Assembly (NCBI GenBank): GCA_041916775.1
Contig: JAYRYZ010000024.1
Span: 1-64,000, forward strand
Source: UBA2357 sp041916775
Lineage (GTDB): Bacteria; Pseudomonadota; Gammaproteobacteria; Burkholderiales; Rhodocyclaceae
Reading direction: 5' to 3'
Length of the DNA: 64,000 bases
The position numbers and the translations under genes are program-made. Below the pieces are notes generated by a model. The model was given only the letters and a program-made list of their open reading frames with translations. It had not been told where the DNA came from and searched no databases. Shown piece by piece: positions 25,467 to 34,344 of this stretch (its first letter is position 1; each line of letters begins with the position of its first letter).

Positions 25467-26375
25467 TTACGGCCCGGCGATCGGCCACAGGCACGCGGCG
25501 CCGCGCACCCCTGAGGCATCGCCGTGCAGACTGGGGAGGACGCGGGTATGCAGCACGTCGGAGAACACATGCGACGACATTCTGCGCGGCAGCTCGCGGT
25601 ACAGGGCGTCGATGCGCGACAGCCCGCCGCCGAACACGATCACGTCCGGATCGACGACGTTGATGATGGATGCTAGCGCCCGGGCCAGGCGTTCGACATA
25701 ACGCGCAAGGCTCGCCGCAGCGAGCGCATCGCCCGCCGCCGCAGCCGCCGCGATCCCGGCTGCATCCAGCGTCGTACCGCCCGCGCGCAGGTGGTCCGCC
25801 GCCAGCGCCGGGCCGGAGAGATAGGTCTCGATGCAGCCGCGTCTGCCGCAGTAGCACGCCGGCGCATCGGCGGCAAAGGCCTCGGCGCAGGGCAGGGGGT
25901 TGTGCCCCCACTCGCCGGCAACCGCGTTGCGGCCTTCCAGCAATGCTCCATTCACGACCAGGCCACCGCCAACGCCGGTACCGAGGATCACCGCGAACAC
26001 ACTGCCGGCATCACGCGCCGCGCCGTCGGTGGCTTCGGACATCGCGAGGCAGTTGGCGTCATTCGCAAGCCGCACGGGCCGCGCGAGCGCGGCTTCGAGG
26101 TCGGCCTGCAGCGCTTGACCGTTCAGGCAGGTCGAGTTGGCGTTGCGCATCAAGCCGCTCGCAGGCGAAGCCGAGCCGGGCGTGCCGACGCCCACCGAGC
26201 CTCGCATGCAGAGCCGCCTCTCGGCGTCCATGACGAGCGCTGCAATCGCATGGATTGTCGCGCGGTAGTCGCCCTGCGGCGTCGCGACCCGACGGCGCAA
26301 CAACTCGCGGCCATCATCCTCGAGCGCGACGATCTCGATCTTGGTACCGCCGAGATCGACACCTATGCGGGGCAT
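25467..26375 (-). CDS. ROK family sugar kinase (fructokinase-like)
   Basis: Phosphorylates a hexose, probably fructose or an amino sugar, with ATP; the exact sugar is not certain. The 302-residue protein starts IGVDLGGTKIEIVAL (phosphate loop), has ILGTGVGGGLVVNG, and the ROK signature EWGHNP followed by the zinc cluster CYCGRRGCIETYLSGPAL. FGGGLSRID lies near the C-terminus. Length and motifs fit Mak/NagK-type kinases. It ends near priA and lies downstream of the carbonic anhydrase gene on the same strand (19 bp gap). Confidence 0.88.
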   Translation of the reverse strand: MPRIGVDLGGTKIEIVALEDDGRELLRRRVATPQGDYRATIHAIAALVMDAERRLCMRGSVGVGTPGSASPASGLMRNANSTCLNGQALQADLEAALARPVRLANDANCLAMSEATDGAARDAGSVFAVILGTGVGGGLVVNGALLEGRNAVAGEWGHNPLPCAEAFAADAPACYCGRRGCIETYLSGPALAADHLRAGGTTLDAAGIAAAAAAGDALAAASLARYVERLARALASIINVVDPDVIVFGGGLSRIDALYRELPRRMSSHVFSDVLHTRVLPSLHGDASGVRGAACLWPIAGP

Positions 26376-26394
26376 GACGCAATCCGGCGGACGG

Positions 26395-27042
26395 TCAGAT
26401 CAACCTGCCGATCGCGTCGCGATACAGCTCCACCGCCTCCTCGCGGCTGCGCGCGCTCACGCCCAGGTCGCGGATCAGCCCGTCGTCGAGACCGTAGCAC
26501 CATGCGTGTACCGTCACCGCCTGACCACGCTGCCAGGCCTCACGCAACACCGAGGTCTGGCACACATTCACGACCTGGTGGATCGCGTTGAGCTCGCACA
26601 GGCGATCGAGTCGCACTGCGGGGTCGTCGATCTGCAAGAGCTTTTCGCAGTGGCGGTCACGTACGTCCTGCACGTGGCGCAGCCAGTTGTCGGTAAGCCC
26701 GGTCTTGTTGTCGTTGAGCGCCGCCTTCACCCCGCCGCAGCCGTAGTGGCCGACGACCAGGATATGCTTTACACGGAGCATCTCCACCGCGTAATGGATC
26801 ACCGACAGGGCGTTGAGGTCGGTATGGACGACCACGTTCGCGATGTTGCGATGGACGAACACCTCACCCGGCGCAAGACCGATGATCTGGTTGGCCGGCA
26901 CGCGGCTGTCCGAGCAACCTATCCACAGGTACTGCGGAGACTGCTGCTTGACCAGGCGGGCAAAGTATTCCGGGTCCTCCGCATGCATGCGTTCGGACCA
27001 GGCCTTGTTGTTGTTGAAGAGATGCTCGATGGCTTGAGGCAT
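26395..27042 (-). CDS. can: Beta-class carbonic anhydrase
   Basis: Zinc enzyme that interconverts CO2 and bicarbonate, supplying bicarbonate to carboxylases. The 215-residue protein shows the zinc ligands Cys43, His99 and Cys102 and the catalytic Asp45-Arg47 dyad in WIGCSDSR, HYGCGG and neighbours. I chose ATG 27042 because AAGGA sits six to seven bases upstream; a longer frame to 27078 lacks this. Length fits the E. coli Can family (220). Confidence 0.95.
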   Translation of the reverse strand: MPQAIEHLFNNNKAWSERMHAEDPEYFARLVKQQSPQYLWIGCSDSRVPANQIIGLAPGEVFVHRNIANVVVHTDLNALSVIHYAVEMLRVKHILVVGHYGCGGVKAALNDNKTGLTDNWLRHVQDVRDRHCEKLLQIDDPAVRLDRLCELNAIHQVVNVCQTSVLREAWQRGQAVTVHAWCYGLDDGLIRDLGVSARSREEAVELYRDAIGRLI

Positions 27043-27134
27043 GGTGGATCCTTGAGGTGATTGCCCGTGCAATACCATAATTATGAATTACAAGAAAAGC
27101 GCGAACAACCTCTACTGCCGCCTTCGCCGCCAGA

Positions 27135-27863
27135 TCACGCGGACTCGGGCCAGATGCCAAGCGCAGCGAGCTGCTGGCTCGCGGCCGCGGCCCAGCCGCG
27201 GTTTGCCGCCGGACTGGCGGGGCTGGGGTGGAGGATACGGCCGAAACGCACGCCGCGCACGACACCCAACGCCTCGCTCGCGCGCTTCTCGGCCCAGTTG
27301 CCGATGCCGATCACCCACTCCGGCTGCAAGGTGTCGACGAGCGCCTGCAGATGGGCATCGCACGCAGCCAGCAAGGGGGTCTGCTCGGCCGCCGGCAGCT
27401 TGTCGGGCGTCAGGTTGCGCCCGCCCTCGAAGAAGGCAAGCGGGCAGTAGTTCGCAACGAAGTGTTCGGCAAAGAAGGCCTCGGGCGTACCGAAGCGAGT
27501 CCGGAACAGACCCCACAGGCGCTGCCCGCTGACCTCCGAACGGGAGCAGCCGAAGCCTTCGACCGGCCGCTTGGGGTTGATCACGGGCGGCTGCCCCACC
27601 GGCCCCGCGAGGCCGAGCCAATCGCGCGCGCTCGCGATCTCGCCAAAGGGCACGCCGATCTGCGCCATGCCGAACGGCCCAGGATTCATACCGACGAACA
27701 CCACCCGCTTGCGCCCCTCGCCGAAGCGGCGCAGGTAAGCCTCGTGGATGTCGCGAGCGTAGTTCAGCGGGTTGTAGACATGCGTGACCGGCGCACCGAA
27801 GTGCATCGCATCGACACGATCGGACAGCACACGGGCAGCGTTGATGAGGGCGTTGGCGGTCAT
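27135..27863 (-). CDS. SMUG1-type uracil-DNA glycosylase
   Basis: Likely removes uracil and related damaged bases from DNA. The 242-residue protein has motif 1 GMNPGPFGMAQIGVPFG (residues 58-74), nearly identical to the vertebrate SMUG1 motif whose Asn is catalytic, and motif 2 HPSPASPAANRGW with the second catalytic His. FGCSRSEVSGQRLWGL and VANYCPLAFFE are also typical of SMUG1. This family-3 enzyme is rare in bacteria. It lies between carbonic anhydrase and ampG on the same strand without overlap. Confidence 0.88.
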   Translation of the reverse strand: MTANALINAARVLSDRVDAMHFGAPVTHVYNPLNYARDIHEAYLRRFGEGRKRVVFVGMNPGPFGMAQIGVPFGEIASARDWLGLAGPVGQPPVINPKRPVEGFGCSRSEVSGQRLWGLFRTRFGTPEAFFAEHFVANYCPLAFFEGGRNLTPDKLPAAEQTPLLAACDAHLQALVDTLQPEWVIGIGNWAEKRASEALGVVRGVRFGRILHPSPASPAANRGWAAAASQQLAALGIWPESA

Positions 27864-27911
27864 GCGGGATCTCGATTGGTCAGCCTAAGAAGTAGGCGGG
27901 CGATGCATCCG

Positions 27912-29474
27912 TCAGTCGTCCATCGCGCCGCCGGTCTGCGGCCGGCCGAGGCGCTGGATCGCCTCGCGCAGCCACCACACCATGACGACGCCGGGCACTG
28001 CGACGACGATGGAAAACACGAAGAAGGCGGGCCAGCCGATGCTCAGCGACAGCACACCGGAGAGCGGACTGACGTAGATGCGACCGACCGCTGCGAAGGC
28101 CGACAACAGCGCATAGTGAGTGGCGGAGAAATGCTGGTTGCACAGGCCCATCAGCAAGGCCACGAAGGCCACCGTCCCCATCCCGCCGCTGATGTTCTCG
28201 CCCGCGATCACGGTGAGCAGCAGCCAGTCGAGCGCTGCCGGGTGGGCGAGCGACACGATGGTCCAGTCGAAGGCCGGCACCAGCACCGCGCCCCAGGCGC
28301 CCTTGCCGAGCTGCGCGAGCAGGTAGAAGCCGAAGTTCGACACCAGCTGCAGGATGCCGAAAAGCAGTAGCGACCGATACAGCGCCAGCCGCGTCATGAT
28401 CAGCCCGCCGATGAAGGCGCCGAGAATGGTGAGCCAGATGCCGATGACCTTGTTGGCGATGCCCACCTCCTCCTGGCTGAAACCCATGCCCTTGATCAGG
28501 AAGGGTGTGGTCAGGCTGCCGGCGAAGGCATCCCCTAGCTTGTAGAGGATGATGAGTGCGAGGAAGGCGGCTGCGCCCTGGCGCGCGAAGTAGCTCGTCA
28601 GCGAGCGGTTGAGTGTCTCGAAGCCGGCGCGCCGCGCCGCCCAGGCGGCCAGCGGCAGGGCCAGCGCGATCTCGGCGAGTACGAACAGGAGCTGCACCCA
28701 CTTGTTGGCGTCGTCGGGGTCCAGCCCGGCGAGGATCAGCACCTGGCGCGCGATCCAGTAGCCGGCTGCAATCCCGGCGAGCATCGCGACGAAACCGGCG
28801 AGCTCGCGCCGCGGGTCGGAATCCAGCGGCTTGAAGATCGCCGCCACCCGCGGCAGCGCGATCAGCGACACCATGCTGCAGGCAAGCATGATCATCGCCA
28901 TCGTCTGGTAAACGCGCGGCCAGGAGGCCCACTGGCCCGCCCAGATCAGCGCGATGCCGCCAGAAACGATCATCGCCAGCCGATAGGCGAACACATGCAC
29001 CGAGGCGCCCAGGCCGCGCTCCGCCTCGGGAAGAAGATCGGTGCGGTAGGCATCCACGACCACGTCCTGCGAGGCCGACAGAAAGGCCACCAGCACCGCT
29101 GCCGCTGCGAACAGGCCGGGCGTCGCGACCGGCGACAGGCCGGACATCCACCACAACAGCCCGGCCAGCGCGAGCTGGGTGAGCGCGAGCCAGCCACGCC
29201 GCCGGCCCAGCCATGGCGGTTCGAAGCGATCCATCAGCGGCGCCCACAGGAACTTGAAGGTGTAGGGCATGCCCACCAGGCCGAAGAAGCCGATGGTGGC
29301 GAGATCCACGCCGTCCACGGTGAGCCATGCCTGCATCGCCTGGCCGGTGAGCGCCAGCGGCAGGCCGGAGGCGAAGCCGAGCACGAGGATCGCGGACAGG
29401 CGCCAGCTGCGGGCGAGGAGGGCGGGTGATGCAGAAGGCAAGTGCGCGACCGGTGGCAGTGCAGGGGCCCGCAT
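27912..29474 (-). CDS. ampG: AmpG-type muropeptide permease (MFS)
   Basis: Inner-membrane transporter that imports GlcNAc-anhydroMurNAc peptides for peptidoglycan recycling. The 520-residue protein has twelve or more hydrophobic helices with AmpG signatures: GFASGLPLALTGQAMQAWL, MPYTFKFLWAPLMDR and ASQDVVVDAYRTDLL. ATG 29474 gives MRAPALPPVAHLP; the longer upstream frame overlaps the next gene and is not conserved-looking. The N-terminal motif GQAMQAWL is characteristic of the family. Confidence 0.88.
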   Translation of the reverse strand: MRAPALPPVAHLPSASPALLARSWRLSAILVLGFASGLPLALTGQAMQAWLTVDGVDLATIGFFGLVGMPYTFKFLWAPLMDRFEPPWLGRRRGWLALTQLALAGLLWWMSGLSPVATPGLFAAAAVLVAFLSASQDVVVDAYRTDLLPEAERGLGASVHVFAYRLAMIVSGGIALIWAGQWASWPRVYQTMAMIMLACSMVSLIALPRVAAIFKPLDSDPRRELAGFVAMLAGIAAGYWIARQVLILAGLDPDDANKWVQLLFVLAEIALALPLAAWAARRAGFETLNRSLTSYFARQGAAAFLALIILYKLGDAFAGSLTTPFLIKGMGFSQEEVGIANKVIGIWLTILGAFIGGLIMTRLALYRSLLLFGILQLVSNFGFYLLAQLGKGAWGAVLVPAFDWTIVSLAHPAALDWLLLTVIAGENISGGMGTVAFVALLMGLCNQHFSATHYALLSAFAAVGRIYVSPLSGVLSLSIGWPAFFVFSIVVAVPGVVMVWWLREAIQRLGRPQTGGAMDD

Positions 29475-29520
29475 TATCGCAGATCGTGCCGCCAGGCCGG
29501 CACGCTCGACGTACGCAAAC

Positions 29521-31980
29521 TCAGGCGGCGTGCATCTGCCTGACGTAGGCCTCGAATGCATCGGCATCGAGTGGCCGGCTGAAATGGTAACCCTGCAGCT
29601 CGTCGCAGCCCAGCGCCCGCAACGTCTCGGTCTGGACTGCACTCTCGACGCCCTCGGCGACGACCGAGAGACCCAGGTTGTGCGCAAGCGAAACGGCCGC
29701 CGTCACGATGGCCGCATCGTTGGGATCGTTCTCGATATCGGAGACGAATGAGCGATCGATCTTGAGGCGATCGATCGGAAACAGCTTGAGGTACGACAGC
29801 GACGAATAGCCGGTGCCGAAGTCGTCGATCGCAATGTGGATGCCAAGCCGCTTGAGCGCATGCAGAATCTCGATCGCGCGCTCGGGCTGCTCCATCACCG
29901 AGCTCTCGGTGATCTCGAGCTCGAGGAGGTCCGGGTCGATCCCGGTCTCCTCGATGATGCGCGCGACGACCTCCGGCAGCCGGCTGTCACGCAACTGCCG
30001 CGGCGACAGGTTCACCGACAGTCGCAGGCGGCCCAGCCCGCGGTCGGCCCATATGCGCGCCTGGCGGCAGGCGGCCTGCAGCGCCCAGGTGCCGATCTCG
30101 ACGATGAGGCGGGTCTCCTCCGCGATCGGGATGAACGTGGCTGGCGAGATCAGGCCCTGCTCGGGGTGCAGCCACCGGATCAAGGCCTCGCCCCCCACCA
30201 CGCGCCCGTCGCGGGAGGAAAGCTGGGGCTGATAGTGCAGGGCGAATTCGCCGCGGCTGATCGCGCGCCGCAGCTTGCTCTCCAGCTCCAGGCGCACCGC
30301 CGCGGCGCGATTCAGCTCATCGGTGAAGAACTGGAAGTTGGCACGCCCCAGCGCCTTGGCGTGATACATCGCCGCGTCCGCGTTGCGCATCAGGTCGTCC
30401 ACGGAGGCGCTGTCGTCGGGGAACAGCGCGATGCCTATCGACGGCGTGACGTGCAACTCGCGCTGCTCCAGCAGGTAGGGCTCCGACAAGGTGTGCAGCA
30501 GCTTGTCGGCAATGTGCGCGACCATGGTGACGTCGATGACGCCCTGCAACACCACGACGAACTCGTCCCCGCCGAGCCGCGCCACCACGTCCGACGCCCG
30601 CACGCTGCGGCTCAGCCGGCCGGCGACCTTGACCAGCAACTGATCGCCGACATGATGACCGAGAGAATCGTTGATGTTCTTGAAGCGATCGAGGTCGAGG
30701 AACAGCAGTGCCAGGATCTCGTCGCCGCGCTGGCAATCCGCCATCGCCTGCTCCAGCCGCGCGAGCAGGGAGAAGCGGTTGGAGAGCCCCGTGAGCGGGT
30801 CGTGATGGGCAAGATGCTGGATGCTCTCCTCGGCGTGCTTGCGCTCGGTGACATCGGAAAACAGCGCCACGACATGGTTGGCCTGGCCGCTATGGGCATC
30901 GCGCAGCATCACCATCGTCAGCCAGCGCGGATAGGTGCTGCCATCGGCGCGACGCCCCAGCGTCTCGCCAGCGAAGCGCCCCTGTGCTGCCAGTACCTGC
31001 CAGATCACCTCGACATCGATCTGCGCCGGCCAGCCATCCTCGCGCACGGTAGGCTCGAACACCTGCCCCACGACACTGGCCGCGTCGGTACGCTGGATCT
31101 GGCAGTAGGCTGGATTGACCGACACGACGCGGCGGTCCTTGTCGAGCACCACGATCGCCTCCGGGCTCTGCTCGAACACCAGGTCGGCGAGAAGCTGGCG
31201 CTGCTCGGCACGCCTGCGCTCGGTGATGTCATCGTACAGCGACACCATGCCACCGTCCGGAAGGCGCTGGCCGCGGATCTCGAGCACAGTACCGTCGGGA
31301 CGCGTGCGGTAGGCGTGATGCGGCTGTCGCCGGCTGGCCCGCTCGACCAGGAAGCGGGTAATGCTCTCCGCATCACCAGGCCCATACTCGCCACGCTCTG
31401 CGTTGAAGGCAAGGATGTCGGCGAGATTCAGCGCCTCACGCTGCATGAGGCTGTCGGGCAGATCGAGCACCTCTGCGAAGCGCCTGTTCCAGTAGCGCAT
31501 GCGGAGGTTCTCGTCCACGACCGAGATGCCCTGCGGGAGGTGGTTGAGGATCTCGGCCAGGTCATTCGCCTGCTTGAGTATGCGCTGCTCGGTCTCGAAC
31601 TGGCGGGTGATGTCCTGCACCGTTCCGAGCGCACGCACCGCCTTTCCCAGTGCGTCGAAGATGATGCTCACGCGCGTCTCGAATTGCCCGATACTGCCAT
31701 CGGCGCGCCGGATCCGGTAGCGCAGGGTCGTATCCTCGCCGCGTGCGTAGGCGGCCTCGATGCGCGCCACGATCGCAGCCCTGTCCTCGGGGATCACCCG
31801 CTCGAGGAAGCATGCGCGCGTGTGCGGGACGTCCGGCGGAATCTCCAGCAGCACACAGGCCTCATCGGAGAACAACGGCTCACCGGAAGGCAGCTCGCGC
31901 GTCCACGTGCCGATCCGGGCGATTTCCAGGATCTGCCTGAGTTGCGTGCGCAGCAGGGTAGGGTCGTCGTTCCAGGTCAT
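29521..31980 (-). CDS. PAS-PAS-PAS-GGDEF-EAL cyclic-di-GMP protein
   Basis: Bifunctional-looking cyclic-di-GMP enzyme of 819 residues with no membrane segment. Three PAS domains (about 10-125, 135-250 and 260-385) precede a GGDEF domain (about 385-550) with intact GGDEF and an RASD inhibitory site five residues before it. An EAL domain (about 560-815) has EALIRW, ITESSVME and DDFGTGYSSLSYLK. Both catalytic sites look complete, so the PAS domains may set which activity dominates. It is a single-gene unit, 46 bp from the ampG start. Confidence 0.92.
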   Translation of the reverse strand: MTWNDDPTLLRTQLRQILEIARIGTWTRELPSGEPLFSDEACVLLEIPPDVPHTRACFLERVIPEDRAAIVARIEAAYARGEDTTLRYRIRRADGSIGQFETRVSIIFDALGKAVRALGTVQDITRQFETEQRILKQANDLAEILNHLPQGISVVDENLRMRYWNRRFAEVLDLPDSLMQREALNLADILAFNAERGEYGPGDAESITRFLVERASRRQPHHAYRTRPDGTVLEIRGQRLPDGGMVSLYDDITERRRAEQRQLLADLVFEQSPEAIVVLDKDRRVVSVNPAYCQIQRTDAASVVGQVFEPTVREDGWPAQIDVEVIWQVLAAQGRFAGETLGRRADGSTYPRWLTMVMLRDAHSGQANHVVALFSDVTERKHAEESIQHLAHHDPLTGLSNRFSLLARLEQAMADCQRGDEILALLFLDLDRFKNINDSLGHHVGDQLLVKVAGRLSRSVRASDVVARLGGDEFVVVLQGVIDVTMVAHIADKLLHTLSEPYLLEQRELHVTPSIGIALFPDDSASVDDLMRNADAAMYHAKALGRANFQFFTDELNRAAAVRLELESKLRRAISRGEFALHYQPQLSSRDGRVVGGEALIRWLHPEQGLISPATFIPIAEETRLIVEIGTWALQAACRQARIWADRGLGRLRLSVNLSPRQLRDSRLPEVVARIIEETGIDPDLLELEITESSVMEQPERAIEILHALKRLGIHIAIDDFGTGYSSLSYLKLFPIDRLKIDRSFVSDIENDPNDAAIVTAAVSLAHNLGLSVVAEGVESAVQTETLRALGCDELQGYHFSRPLDADAFEAYVRQMHAA

Positions 31981-32058
31981 GCACTTGCTTGCATTGGCGG
32001 TGCGGTCGACAATAGCGCGTGTCCAATCCCACCATCAATGATTTCAGGAGACGCCTTC

Positions 32059-32376
32059 ATGACTCATTCCATCACCGTAGCCTTCGGCCCCGGCCGCGAT
32101 TATGAATTCACCGTCAGCGCCGAAGAAAAGTCCGGCATGAGCCGCGACCAGGCCCGGGCCTGGCTGGCCAAGGAGTTCGAATCGCTCGAATGCACACCGA
32201 CCAACCCGATGGGCAAGGTACTGGTGCTGGACATGATCCTGAACGTGGCGAAGTACGGCGGTGAAGCCCGTTTTCAGGCCGGCGGCGAGTGGGCGCAGCA
32301 GTTTGCCCAGACGGTCGCGGTTTGCCTCGACCGCCCGGCACTGCGGGTCGATGTGCCAGGCTTCATCGTCGGCTGA
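32059..32376 (+). CDS. Small conserved-looking hypothetical protein
   Basis: A 105-residue protein of unknown function. AGGAG lies eight bases before the ATG, a strong ribosome site, and base composition is like its neighbours. The sequence begins MTHSITVAFGPGRDYEFTV, has a helix-like centre (SRDQARAWLAKEFESLE) and ends in VPGFIVG. No signal peptide, membrane segment or known motif is seen. The neighbouring GGDEF/EAL gene is divergent and metW is convergent. Confidence 0.7.
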   Translation: MTHSITVAFGPGRDYEFTVSAEEKSGMSRDQARAWLAKEFESLECTPTNPMGKVLVLDMILNVAKYGGEARFQAGGEWAQQFAQTVAVCLDRPALRVDVPGFIVG

Positions 32377-32411
32377 ACGTCTCGCCCGCCCGCCATGGGC
32401 GGGCGCCCCAC

Positions 32412-32999
32412 TCAAGCCGCGCGTCCGAGCCTGTACACCGCGACGCTGGCAAGGAAGTTGGGCTCATCCAGCACCAACTTGCCCTCGTCGAACGCGAGGC
32501 GCTCACGCACGACGATGCCGTTCATCTCGCACAGCGCATCGAAATCCGCGATCGTGAAGAAGCGCACGTTGGGCGTGTTGAACCACTGGTGCGGCAAGCT
32601 ATCCGATACCGGCATGCGGCCATTCAGGATGCTCTGCCGATGGCGCCAGTACGCGAAGTTCGGGAAGCTCACCACCGCCTCGCGTCCCACCCGCAGCATC
32701 TCGGTGAGAATGCCCAGTGTGTTCTGGATCGCCTGCAGCGACAAGCTCATGATCACATGGTCGAAGAAGCCGTCCTCGAAGCCCGCGAGGCCCTGCTCCA
32801 GATCCACCTGGATCACGTTGATCCCGCTGCCGATGCAGCTCACGAGCTTGACCGGATCCTTCTCCACCCCGTAGCCCCGCACCTGGCGCACGTCCATCAG
32901 GTGACGCAACAGACTGCCGTCGCCACACGCCAGGTCGAGCACTTTCTCGCCGGGCGAGATCCACTCCGTGATGACGTCGAAATCGTATCGGTAACCCAT
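32412..32999 (-). CDS. metW: Methionine biosynthesis protein MetW
   Basis: Methyltransferase-fold protein needed with MetX for homoserine acylation in methionine synthesis; its precise role is unsettled. The 195-residue protein has VLDLACGDGSLLRHL (SAM-type motif I) and the family's VGREAVVSFPNFAYWRHR and HQWFNTPNVRFFTIADF. ATG 32999 follows the metX stop by two bases with GGAG eight bases upstream; GTG 33008 would overlap metX. metX-metW share one transcript and probably the SAM-II riboswitch. Confidence 0.93.
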   Translation of the reverse strand: MGYRYDFDVITEWISPGEKVLDLACGDGSLLRHLMDVRQVRGYGVEKDPVKLVSCIGSGINVIQVDLEQGLAGFEDGFFDHVIMSLSLQAIQNTLGILTEMLRVGREAVVSFPNFAYWRHRQSILNGRMPVSDSLPHQWFNTPNVRFFTIADFDALCEMNGIVVRERLAFDEGKLVLDEPNFLASVAVYRLGRAA

Positions 33000-33001
33000 G
33001 C

Positions 33002-34129
33002 TCAGCACTCCATCCGCGCGAAGTAGGCACGCAGCACCGCATGGTACTGGGCGTCATCGAGCAGGAACGAATCGTGGCCGGCCGCGCTGGGAATCTCGGC
33101 ATAGCTCACATTGCGCTGGTTGTGCAGCAGCGCATAGACGATCTCTCGGCTGCGTGCCGGCGAGAAGCGCCAGTCGGTGGTGAAGGACACCACCAGGAAA
33201 TCCGCGCTCGAGCGCGCCAGCGCGGCGGCGAGGTTGCCGCCATGCTCGAACGATGGATCGAAGTAGTCCAGCGCCTTGGTGGTGAGCAGATAGGTGTTGG
33301 CGTCGAAGTAGCCGGCGAACTTGTCGCCCTGGTAACGCAGGTAGGACTCGACCTCGAACTCGACCTCGTAGCTATACACCGCCTTGCCATGCCTGAGCGA
33401 GCGGCCGAACTTCTCCGCCAACGAATCATCGGAAAGGTAGGTGATATGCCCGAGCATGCGCGCAAGCTTCAGCCCCCGCGCCGGCACCACGCCATGGTCG
33501 TAGAAGTTGCCGCCATGGAATTCCGGATCAGTGAGGATGGCCTGGCGCGCGACCTCGTTGAAGGCAATGTTCTCGGCCGACAGGCGCGGCGCCGCCGCGA
33601 TCACGATCGCATGCGCCACGCGCTGCGGGTAGCGCAGCGTCCATGACATCGCCTGCATGCCACCCAGGCTGCCGCCGACGATGGCAGCGAAACGCTCGAT
33701 GCCCAGGGCGTCGGCCAGGCGCGCCTGCGAGTCCACCCAGTCCTCCACGGTGACGAAGGGGAAGTCCGCGCCCCAGCGCCGTCCGGTGGTCGGGTTGATC
33801 GAGGCCGGCCCGGTGGTGCCGTAGCAGCCGCCGAGGTTGTTCACGCCGATGACGAAAAAGCGGTTGGTGTCGAGCGGCTTTCCCGGGCCTATGAGGTTGT
33901 CCCACCAACCGATGTTGTCCGGCTGATCCGCGTAGTGACCTGCCAGGTGGTGGGAACCGGAGAGCGCGTGACAAACGAGCACGGCATTGCTGCGCGTCGC
34001 GTTGAGCGTACCGTAGGTCTCGTAGACCAGCTCGTACTCCGGCAGCATGCCGCCGCTGCGCAACGCGAGCGGCTCGGTGAAGCGGAGACGCTGCGGGGTT
34101 ACCACCCCGACGGATTGTGGTTGGATCAT
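33002..34129 (-). CDS. metX: Homoserine O-acyltransferase MetX
   Basis: Alpha/beta hydrolase that acylates homoserine with acetyl- or succinyl-CoA, the first committed step of methionine synthesis. The 375-residue protein shows the oxyanion GSHHLAG region, the nucleophile Ser in GGSLGGMQAMSW, and the Asp and His of the triad (SAAGHDSFLLD near the C-terminus). ATG 34129 gives MIQPQSVGVVTPQ; upstream in-frame codons lie inside the terminator. It is preceded by a promoter, a SAM-II-like aptamer and a T-tailed hairpin, so it should be shut off by high SAM. Confidence 0.95.
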   Translation of the reverse strand: MIQPQSVGVVTPQRLRFTEPLALRSGGMLPEYELVYETYGTLNATRSNAVLVCHALSGSHHLAGHYADQPDNIGWWDNLIGPGKPLDTNRFFVIGVNNLGGCYGTTGPASINPTTGRRWGADFPFVTVEDWVDSQARLADALGIERFAAIVGGSLGGMQAMSWTLRYPQRVAHAIVIAAAPRLSAENIAFNEVARQAILTDPEFHGGNFYDHGVVPARGLKLARMLGHITYLSDDSLAEKFGRSLRHGKAVYSYEVEFEVESYLRYQGDKFAGYFDANTYLLTTKALDYFDPSFEHGGNLAAALARSSADFLVVSFTTDWRFSPARSREIVYALLHNQRNVSYAEIPSAAGHDSFLLDDAQYHAVLRAYFARMEC

Positions 34130-34142
34130 GGTCGTGGAAAGC

Positions 34143-34179
34143 AAAAGAAAAACCCAGTCGGCCATCACGCGGACTGGGT
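34143..34179 (-). terminator. Attenuator terminator before metX
   Basis: On the minus strand ACCCAGTC (34159-34179 side) pairs with GACTGGGT (34152-34159) across a 12-base loop and is followed by TTTTTCTTTT. It stands between the SAM-II-like aptamer and the metX ATG, where an expression platform belongs. Confidence 0.85.
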
Positions 34180-34185
34180 CGCCCT

Positions 34186-34240
34186 CGCTTTAGCCGTATT
34201 TCTTGAGCGCCCGCAAGCTGTTGTTCAAATCGGCGCTATG
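34186..34240 (-). promoter_or_regulatory. SAM-II riboswitch aptamer of metX-metW
   Basis: Read on the minus strand, AGCGCC pairs with GGCGCU around a loop containing GAUUUG and GCUUGC, followed by GAAAUACGGCUAAAG. This is the order of SAM-II (metA-type) aptamers: GCGC-GAUUU...UUGC-GCGC...AAAU..GCUAAA. A 4-bp pseudoknot AGCU/GGCU is possible. The location directly upstream of metX, after a promoter and before a terminator, supports it. A covariance search would settle it. Confidence 0.78.
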
Positions 34241-34247
34241 AGCCGAA

Positions 34248-34276
34248 ACGTTAGCCTGCGAAGCCCGAAAAGTCAA
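34248..34276 (-). promoter_or_regulatory. Probable metX promoter
   Basis: Minus-strand -35 TTGACT (34271-34276) and a weak -10 TAACGT (34248-34253) are 17 bp apart. Transcription would begin near 34241, just before the aptamer. Confidence 0.45.
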
Positions 34277-34344
34277 ACCGGGGCAACCTGTCGCGCGATC
34301 CCCTACAATCGACACACCCGTCATGCACGAGGCGTCGGACACCC

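Noticed and set aside
34143..34179. Treating the hairpin before metX as the end of an upstream transcript
   Set aside because: No gene reads into it from that side; its place between aptamer and start codon fits an attenuator.
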